A DNA stretch of 64,000 nucleotides from positions 148,794,473 to 148,858,472 of the forward strand of contig NC_134399.1 in NCBI RefSeq assembly GCF_050003625.1, given 5' to 3'. Source of the DNA: Haematobia irritans. Its lineage: Eukaryota; Arthropoda; Insecta; Diptera; Muscidae. A program made the translations under genes and the position numbers. Below, in pieces: positions 56,851 through 64,000 of the stretch; the first letter of the stretch is position 1; the number at the start of each line of letters is the position of its first letter. A model generated the notes under the pieces. It ran no database searches. It saw only the letters and a program-made list of their open reading frames with translations, and was not told the origin of the DNA.

Positions 56851-56879
56851 TTTCAGTGTGTGTTGCGGCCGAAATGTTC

Positions 56880-57150
56880 GTATGCCCAAGGTTTCAATAC
56901 CGTCCTTAGGACTTTTTTCCGATAATATTCGGCATTTATTTGGAACCTAGGTCGATAAATACAAGCAAGGAGCGACCATCGGCCGTACGGAGGCGGGTGT
57001 GGAGTTCTAGTGGCCGAAGGTCAAATTTTTCAACTGACCTCTTGGGTAACTGGGCACTTTTGTGCAAGCGAATCCACTCGTTTGCTCTTTCCAGTCTAAC
57101 TGTTTTGTGCATCGGTGAGCTTTAGCACTTTTTGCATGGTTTTAGTTTAA
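56880..57150 (+). repeat. dispersed repeat T, second copy
   Basis: TTCAATACCGTCCTTAGGAC, CGGCATTTATTTGGAACC and CAGTCTAACTGTTTTGTGCA, colinear with 35,140-35,395. Confidence 0.5.
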
Positions 57151-57164
57151 TGTTTTAATATGTC

Positions 57165-57260
57165 TGACAACGGATCTGTTCAGCTCAGGAGCAAGTTTTT
57201 TTACCATTGCGGCAGGGATTTCAATCAAATCTGGCCTTCACTTTTCAGATCATTTTTGGA
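57165..57260 (-). pseudogene. transposase-like relic (second copy)
   Basis: A minus-strand translation gives KVKARF, stop, NPCRNGKK. This is colinear with the KVKTRFDRNPRRCGTK fragment at 31,140-31,300, with internal stops. The nucleotide landmarks TTCAGCTC, TTGCGGCAGGGATTTCAATC and TCTGGCCTTCACTTTTC are also shared. Confidence 0.5.
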
Positions 57261-57327
57261 GTTTTTATTGTTTTGTTTTCATCCATTTTTTGGAGGCGAT
57301 GCAATATTGCTAGTATCATAGCAACAG

Positions 57328-57614
57328 GTCGTGGATTCGATTCCTGCTTTGACCGAACACCAAAAAGTTTTTCAGCGGTGGATTATCCCACCTCAGTAAT
57401 GCTGGTGACATTTCTGAGGGTTTCAAAGCTTCTCTAAGTAGTTTCAATGTGGAACGCCGTTCGGACTCGGCTATAAAAAGGAGGTTCCTTGGCATTGAGC
57501 TTAACATAGGCAGCACTCAGTGATAAGAGAGAAGTTCATCAATGTTGTATCACAATGGACTGAATAGGCTAAATGAGTCTGATACATCGGGCAGCCACCT
57601 AACATAACCTAACC
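57328..57614 (+). mobile_element. SINE with 14-bp target-site duplication
   Basis: A 287-bp copy starting at the B box (GTCGTGGATTCGATTCC; the A box is missing) and ending CCACCTAACATAACCTAACC. TATCATAGCAACAG is duplicated exactly at 57,314-57,327 and 57,615-57,628, as expected for LINE-mediated retroposition. Confidence 0.92.
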
Positions 57615-57749
57615 TATCATAGCAACAGAAATAAAAATATTTATTCACATTTAAATGCTAGAGGGACTCTAACGATAGCCACTTGTAGTTTCCCAGCCAA
57701 CTATAAATCAATCACACTATCACAGTTGAATTTCATAAGGAATGACTTT

Positions 57750-58615
57750 CAGTGCTGGCGCTACTACTTCAATCGAAGTATTTTGCTTCATTTTCACAAA
57801 ATTTACTTCGTCACTCCTTCTTCCAAAAATCTGCTTCACTTTTTGTTCTGCTTCAAATTTTTAGATTGTCCCCCATATTACCTAATTGTTTTTCCTATTC
57901 CTTTAATTACGATGAACATAGCGGTTTTAATCATTGAATTATTAACCGATGTGGACCAATTTTTGCATAGGTGTTAGAGACCATATACTTACACCATGTA
58001 CCAAATTTCAGCTAGATCGGATGAAATTTGCTTCTCTTAGAGGCTCCGCAGGCCAAATCGGGGGATCAGTTTATATGAGGGCTATATATAATTATGGACC
58101 GATGTGGACCAATTTTTGCATGGTTGTTAGAGACCATATACTAACACCATGTACCAAATTTCAGCCGGATCGGATGAAATTTGCTTCTCTTAGAGTCCCC
58201 GCAAGCCAAATTTGGGGGTCCGTGTATATGGGGGCTATACGTAAAAGTGGACCGATATGGCCCATTTGCAATACCATCCGACCTACATCAATAACAACTA
58301 CTTGTGCCAAGTTTCAAGTCTATAGCTTCTTTCGTTCGGAAGTTAGCGTGATTTCAACAGACGGACGGACATGCTCAGATCGACTCAGAATTTCACCACG
58401 ACCCAGAATATATATACTTTATGGGGTCTTAAACCAATATTTCGATGTGTTACGGAATGACAAAGTTAATATACCCCCCATCCTATGGTGGAGGGTATAA
58501 TAAAATGAATTCTATTGTTTTGTTTTCAAAAATGTATGCTACTTCAATTTTATTCAATCTACTCCACTTTTTTCCAAAATCTACTTCACTCAATTTTTCG
58601 CTAGCAGCAGCACTG
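57750..58615. mobile_element. hAT-like element, perfect 8-bp duplication, with nested HINE-A
   Basis: Ends are CAGTGCTGGCGCTACTACTT and TTTTTCGCTAGCAGCAGCAC..TG. ATGACTTT is duplicated exactly at 57,742-57,749 and 58,616-58,623. The two arms are rich in ACTTCA/TGAAGT motifs. A HINE-A (57,945-58,503) occupies the middle, so the original element was only about 300 bp. Confidence 0.85.
57945..58503 (+). mobile_element. HINE family A, 5'-truncated
   Basis: It begins inside a monomer (AACCGATGTGGACCAATTTT). Two and a half 153-bp monomers, the tail module (GACGGACGGACATGCTCAGA) and the hairpin CCATCCTATGGTGGAGGGTA follow. Confidence 0.8.
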
Positions 58616-58623
58616 ATGACTTT

Positions 58624-59875
58624 ATATCTGAATGCAATATATCAAAATTCTATTGTAAACTGGTTAACCGGTCAAAAAAATAAATGTGTCATTCGTCATA
58701 TTTTAAAAATGATAGCAACCTGAAGATGATTGCAATACATATCACTCGTACTGTAGATATTAATCAACCTATCCGTTGCTTTCTCTAAGTGCACTATAAA
58801 CATTCAAGTTCTTTTAAAACACAAACCTACCATAATTTATCCGTTTTGAGAGGTATTCGAAGTAAGAGTCGTGCCTTTTATTTTAAGAAAGGTATTTAAG
58901 TTTCAGCATGAATGAACTTAACACCATTACTACTTGTTTTACTATTGTAATATAGTACATGGAAATAATCTTCACCTTTTACAATGTAATACCCTCAGTA
59001 TTGCAACATCAGATTGTTCAAGCAAATTATTCATGCATTGCTTGTAGGAAACCTATCGCTAATGGATCTCGTTATGTCTATGTATAGCAGTTTACAATGT
59101 AGACGTGAATGCACATGCCAACCGGAACTCAACATGTACTCGTGTATACAGTACTCATTCCCTTATTCCTTAACAAGTAAACCACCGATCAATAAATCAC
59201 CATAGCAATACTGGCATGAAAAAAAAAAAAAAACTTTCAACATTCCAAGTAGGCAAATAGCAAACTACCAACCAGCCAAGTTTGATGGATTTTCAAGTGT
59301 ATCTTACTAGCCCAACTAACCACTTGATATGTGCACAAGTGCCTGTGTCAGCATATAATTTTTCTCTTAGCAATTTTTAAAGTCCAAAAACAAAAACAAA
59401 AAAAAAACTGACGAAGAAAAATAAAACTCAAGTCTCATCGATGTGAAAATACGCCAAAAGTTCGAACTATTTTTGTGCAGTAGTATATACTTAGAAGTTT
59501 AAAAATCAAGTTCAAGTTATAGTGGTTCAATTATTTCAACTGTGATCCAATTTCGTAGAGGTTTCTCTATGGAAAACTACCAACATTTTGCATTCTTTTG
59601 ACAAATACCAGGATAAATTTACAAAAAGATATTCATAGAGAGAACTTAAATATTTGTATGATATTGAAAATTATTCTCATCGTATCATGAAATTAAATTG
59701 AAAGCAGACAGAACCGATTATATTATATCAATCTACAGATAAATGCTGATGTCCTATATTAAAAATTATCTAAATGATTAAGTCTTATAAACAGGGTTCG
59801 AACTTTGGACACAAAAGAGCCGAAAGACGCATGAAGCTAGGCTCATTTCGTGCACAGTGATTCCAAATCGTTTTT
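58624..59875. other. unassigned DNA
   Basis: No gene or element recognised. A-runs at 59,220-59,233 and about 59,398. Confidence 0.45.
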
Positions 59876-61451
59876 TTATATCCTCCACCATAGGATGGGG
59901 GTATATTAACTTTGTCATTCCGTTTGTAACACATCGAAATATTGCTCTAAGACCTCATAAAGTATATATATTCTGGGTCGTGGTGAAATTCTGAGTCGAT
60001 CTGAGCATGTCCGTCCGTCCGTCTGTTGAAATCACGCTAACTTCCGAACGAAACAAGCTATCGACTTGAAACTTGGCACAAGTAGTTGTTGTTGATGTAG
60101 GTCAGATGGTATTGCAAATGGGCCATATCGGTCCACTTTTACGTATAGCCCCCATATAAACGGACCCCCAAATTTGGCTTGAGATTGCACTAAGAGAAGC
60201 AAATTTCATCCGATCCGGCTGAAATTTGGTACATGGCGTAAGTATATGGTCTCTAATAACCATGCAAAAATTGGTCCATATCGGTCCATAATTACATATA
60301 ACCCCCATATAAACCGATCCCCCGATTTGGCTTGCGGAGCCTCTAAGAGAACCAAATTTTATCCGATCCGGCTGAAATTTGGTACATGGTGTTAGTATAT
60401 GGTCTCTAACAACCGTGCAAAAATTGGTCCACATCGGTTCATAATTATATATAGCCCCCATATAAACCCATCCCCCGATTTGGTTTGCGGAGCCTCTAAG
60501 AGAAGCAAATTTCATGCGATCCGGCTGAAATTTGGTACATGGTGTTGGTATATGTTCTCTAATGACCATGCAAAAATTGGTCCACATCGACCCATAATTA
60601 TATATAGCCCCCATATAAGCCGATCCCCAGATTTGACCTCCGGAGCCTCTTAGAGGAGCAAAATTCATTCGATCCGGTTGAAATTTGGTACGTGGTGTTA
60701 GTATATGGTCTCTAACAACCATGCAAGAATTGGTCCGTATTGGTGCATAATTATATATAGCCCCCATATAAATCGATCCCCAGATTTGTCCTCCGGAGCC
60801 TCTTGGAGGAGCAAAATTCATCCGATCCGGTTGAAATCTTAGTATAAGGCCGCTAATAACCAAGCCAAAATTGGTCCATATCGGTCTAAAGTTATATATA
60901 GCCGATCCCCAACCACGCAATATCGGTTCATAATCATGATTGCCACTCGAGCCAAAAATAATCTACCAAAATTTTATTTTTATGGAACACATTGTCAAAA
61001 TGTTATTTCTGTAGAAAATTTTTTCAAAATTTTATTTCTATAGAAGAATTTGTCAAAATTTTATTTCTATAGAAATTTTTTTCCAAATTTTATTTCTATA
61101 GAAAATTTTGTCAAAATTTTATTTCTATAGAAATTTTTTTCAAAATTTTATTTCTATAGAAAATTGTTTCAAAATTTTATTTCTATAGAAAATGTTGTCA
61201 AAATTTTATTTCTATAGAAACTTTAAGCTTAATATTTAATCGGCCTTTTTTAGTTTAATATATACCACGTATGGACTATATAATATATATTACGGTGTTA
61301 GTAAGTTTTAAGATACCTTGCCATCGGCAAATGTTAGCGCAACCCTAGTAATTCGATTGTGGATGATAGTCTTCAGTAGAAGTTTCTACGCAATCCATGG
61401 TGGAGGGTACATAAACTTCGGCCTGGCCGAACCTACGGCCGTATATTCTCG
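59876..61451 (-). mobile_element. HINE family A, complete, minus orientation
   Basis: On the + strand: hairpin TATATCCTCCACCATAGGAT, GTCCGTCCGTCTGTTGAAAT, five 153-bp monomers (60,150-60,900), TGCCACTCGAGCCAAAAATA, the 29-bp array (60,968-61,225), CACGTATGGACTATA and the 5' block ATGGTGGAGGGTACATAA, GGCCTGGCCGAACCTACGGC, CGTATATTCTCG. The 5' palindrome has one change. A frame of 272 codons stays open through the monomers (60,102-60,920). Confidence 0.82.
60968..61225. repeat. 29-bp minisatellite inside HINE-A
   Basis: Nine units of the TTTCTATAGAAAATTTTGTC type. Confidence 0.87.
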
Positions 61452-61778
61452 TTATATTTCAAAATATTTTTTTCTTTGTGTGAAAGCTGAAAGGTTGCAA
61501 GTTTGTGGGTCCAAGGGTTGACCTGTAGACGTTGGAAATTAGTCACCTCGGGGGTATGAAATTTTGTTTTAACTGTAAAATTTTTTTGCAAACTTTTAAC
61601 AAAGTCAATAAAATTTTAACAAAGTCAACAAGTTAACAAGGTCAACATTTTTAACCTGCATTTCCTACAATATTCTATGTGTTTTATAATAAAATATTGT
61701 GTAAATACGTATGTGCTTTATATTAAAAGTTTTAGACTCAATAATTTGCAATTTCAAAAAAAAAAAAAAAAAAAAAAA
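61452..61778. other. unassigned DNA, short AACAAAGTCAA repetition
   Basis: Three to four imperfect copies of TTAACAAAGTCAACAA near 61,600-61,640, and a 22-base A-run just before the next HINE. Nothing else recognised. Confidence 0.45.
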
Positions 61779-63276
61779 CAAGTATATACAGCAGTTAGTT
61801 CGGCCGGGCCGAATCTTAAATACACACCACCATGAACCAAATATTAGGGATTCTTTTGAAATTTCAGGAGGGCTCGAGGACTTGAGGACACTTCCCGAAG
61901 ATAAATTTAAAGTTTTCACTATACAGATTCTGGATTTATAAGAACCATTTTTTTTTTTTGAGTTTTAGAGGAATCATTAACATCTCTTGATTTGAAATCT
62001 TAAATCTGTAGAAGTAAACTATGGAAATTTTACATTGAGTTTCAAGCAATTTTCATGATCAGTGCGCCTTCTACACCCTCAAGAAGTGAAGTCGGTCTAT
62101 ATGAAGGCATTATCAAATGGACCGATAAAAACTTAATCCGATACACGTTTTTATGAGCCTTAAATACAGAATATTTACAATTTCAGGCAAATAAGATAAA
62201 AACTACGGTTTCTAGAAACCCAAGGAGTTAAATCGGGAGATCGTTCTTATGGGGGCTATACTAAAATACGGACCGGTACTCACCGTTTTCGGCACACCTC
62301 TTTATGACCCCAAAATACCTCTAGATTTCCAATTTCAGGCAAATAGGATAAAAACTTCGGATTCTAGAAACCCAAGAAGTAAAATTGGGAAATCGGTCTA
62401 TATGGGGGCTATACCAAAATATAGACCGATACTCACCATTTTAGATTTCCAATTTCAGACAAATTGGATGAAAACTACTGTTTCTATAAGCCCAAGACCC
62501 CAAATCGGGAGGTCGTTTTATATGGGGACCATACCAAAACATGGACTGATACTCACAATTTTTGGCGCACGTATTTGTGGTCCTACAATACCTCTAGATT
62601 TCCAATTTCAGGTAAATTGAATAAAAACTGCAGTTTCTATAAGCCCAAGAAGTAAAATCGGGAGGTCGTTTTATATGGGGACCATACCAAAACATGGACC
62701 GATACTCACAATTTTTGGCGCACGTATTTGTTGTCCTACAATACCTCTAGATTTCCAATTTCAGGTAAATTGAATAAAAACTGCGGTTTCTATAAGCCCA
62801 AGAAGTAAAATCGGGAGATCGGTCTATATGGGGGCTATACCAAAACATGGACCGATACTCACCATTTTTGCCACACCTCTTTATGGTCATAAAATACCTC
62901 TAGATTTCAAATTTCAGGCAAATTTGATAAAATCTACGATTTCTATAAGCCCAAGACCCCAAATCGGGAGGTCGGTTTATATGGGGACTATATCAAAACC
63001 TGGACCGATATAGCCCATCTTCGAACTTGACCTGCTTGCAGACAAAAGAGTTTGTGCAAAATTTCAGCACGATTGCTTCATTATTGAAGACTGTAGCGTG
63101 ATTACAACAGACAGACAGGCAGACGGACAGACGGACATCGTTATATCGTCTTAGAATTTCTCCCTGATCAAGAATATATATACTTTATATAGTCGGAAAT
63201 CGATATTTCGATGTGTTACAAACGGAATGACAAACTTATACCCCCGTCACCATTCTATGGTGGTGGGTATAAAAAA
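61779..63276 (+). mobile_element. HINE family B, complete
   Basis: 5' CAAGTATATACAGCAGTTAG, TTCGGCCGGGCCGAA and ATACACACCACCATGA. Leader, six 153-bp monomers, tail with ACAGACAGACAGGCAGACGG, GTTACAAACGGAATGACAAA and the hairpin CACCATTCTATGGTGGTGGG. Compared with the copy at 44,474 it has an unexpanded AT tract. Confidence 0.82.
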
Positions 63277-63279
63277 ACG

Positions 63280-63725
63280 ATTTTGTAAGCACTATAGGTC
63301 GGTAGACATTTCTGCCTGTCACCATGGCATAGACGTGTTTCGAAACACCGCGATCGTATTTTTGGAGCATTTCTTTCGATCAATGGACACGTACCTTTTT
63401 TCGAGCGATTGATAAATTGTGTGGGATCCAATGCGAACAAAGTTTTTTGAAGATCAAATGTTCATGCAATATTGAATGTATGCTGATCCGACTAATGCCA
63501 AAGGTTGTCTCAATCTCAATATAGGTCACATAACGAACTTGCAATATAAGTTGAAGCATCAATTGTTTCCGAAATAACAACTGATTTTAGAAGATCTTCA
63601 AGAAATTCGTCTTGGAGTGAACTACGACCTCGGTTAAATTGGTAAACTCTTGGCCTTGATAGATGTTAACCACCAAACATTGAATTAAGATCATCGATGC
63701 ACTGTTGTTGATTTAATTCACATCA
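63280..63725 (-). pseudogene. mariner transposase N-terminal fragment
   Basis: On the minus strand frames read QQQCIDDLNSMFGG, then FNRGRSSLQDEFLEDLLKSV, then EIETTFGISRISIHSILHEH and KKLCSHWIPHNLSIARKKVR before a stop. It goes on as SKEMLQKYDRGVSKHVYAMV. These are the paired helix-turn-helix and linker of a mariner transposase distinct from the other two mariner types here. It is broken by several indels. The catalytic part is replaced by the end of a HINE-B. Confidence 0.8.
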
Positions 63726-63734
63726 ACATTTGTC

Positions 63735-63838
63735 TTTATTTTAAAGAAGCCGCATCTTTGGCTCGGAATCAATACTAAAATCCTTAAGGAAAGGTCAAAC
63801 TCTTTGGATCCAAGTAAACTTTTTTTGAGTGTATTACA
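63735..63838 (-). repeat. dispersed repeat Q, third copy, with CACT-type end
   Basis: CATCTTTGGCTCGGAATCAA, TACTAAAATCCTTAAGGAAA and TGGATCCAAGTAAACTTTTT..TTGAGTG. It links repeat Q to the CACTAAAAAAAAAGTTTACT terminus at 56,307. Confidence 0.5.
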
Positions 63839-64000
63839 CTTTACAATAGAGCTGTCAGTTAACAGATTCAACAATTCCCATATATTAAAGGCAACCCTCG
63901 TAAATGCTTATTGCCACATTATTTTATTCTCGTTAAGAAAAATCATGTCACAATAACAAAATAAATGGTTTTTGCCACAATGCTGCAAATAAGCTTTATT
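63839..64000. other. unassigned DNA at window end
   Basis: No recognised feature. Confidence 0.5.

Overview
The window reads as nuclear DNA of a higher (calyptrate, probably muscid) fly. This is inferred from three things: a mariner copy very close to the Himar1/irritans type first described from the horn fly, abundant short elements resembling Drosophila DINE-1/INE-1, and a CAA-rich 5' leader typical of flies. The genus (Stomoxys, Haematobia or Musca are candidates) cannot be fixed from sequence alone. The DNA is strongly AT-rich and almost entirely intronic or intergenic and repeat-derived.

The only host gene I can support is on the + strand. It has a long leader (about 20,390-21,161), a first coding exon (21,162-21,328) ending in a strong splice donor, and a 70-bp internal exon (52,950-53,019). 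The two exons join in frame to 79 residues, across an intron of about 31.6 kb that holds half of the repeats listed here. A second gene-like segment (42,822-43,145, + strand) lies inside that intron and is broken by two small frameshifts. Neither protein was recognised.

The dominant repeats are non-autonomous elements that I interpret as DINE-1-like Helentron derivatives (HINEs). They fall into three families. Family A has the 5' palindrome TTCGGCCAGGCCGAA and the 3' hairpin ATGGTGGAGGGTAT. Family B has TTCGGCCGGGCCGAA and ATGGTGGTGGGTAT. Family C has a GGCGCC hairpin. All three carry central tandem repeats with the same 153-bp period. Family A also carries a near-palindromic 29-bp minisatellite, which recurs inside hAT-like elements.

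Other mobile DNA includes three copies of a Tc1/mariner DD37E transposon (one with an uninterrupted transposase frame), four mariner remnants of three types, and several hAT-like elements with 8-bp target duplications. There are also a PIF/Harbinger-like MITE in palindromic and non-palindromic forms, a CCCAGC-TIR family with 2-bp target duplications and tRNA-like interiors, a CACT-TIR family, tRNA-derived SINEs (one inverted pair), and two tandem satellites.

Layout: 1-0.6 kb mariner end; 1.8-8.1 kb HINE-A cluster with a nested DD37E element; 8.1-16 kb MITEs, a deleted mariner and a hAT-like element nested in HINE-C; 17.5-20 kb HINE A and C; 20.4-21.3 kb host exon 1; 21.8-25.9 kb inverted SINEs, tandem repeats and a CCCAGC element nested in HINE-A; 27.4-30.2 kb HINE-A and DD37E copy 2; 31.9-33.4 kb minisatellite; 34.7-37 kb tandem duplication and palindromes; 39.9-42 kb Himar-like mariner and MITEs; 44.3-48.4 kb HINE-B with a 309-bp AT microsatellite, then a hAT-like element; 50.3-52.5 kb HINE-A and HINE-B; 52.95 kb host exon 2; 54.9-56.1 kb DD37E copy 3; 57.3-58.6 kb SINE and hAT-like element; 59.9-63.3 kb HINE-A and HINE-B; 63.3-63.7 kb mariner fragment.

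Nested insertions give a relative chronology: HINE-A is older than DD37E and the CCCAGC element at several sites, and HINE-C is older than one hAT-like element. A CACT MITE is older than HINE-B. All family names are based on remembered features, not on searches.
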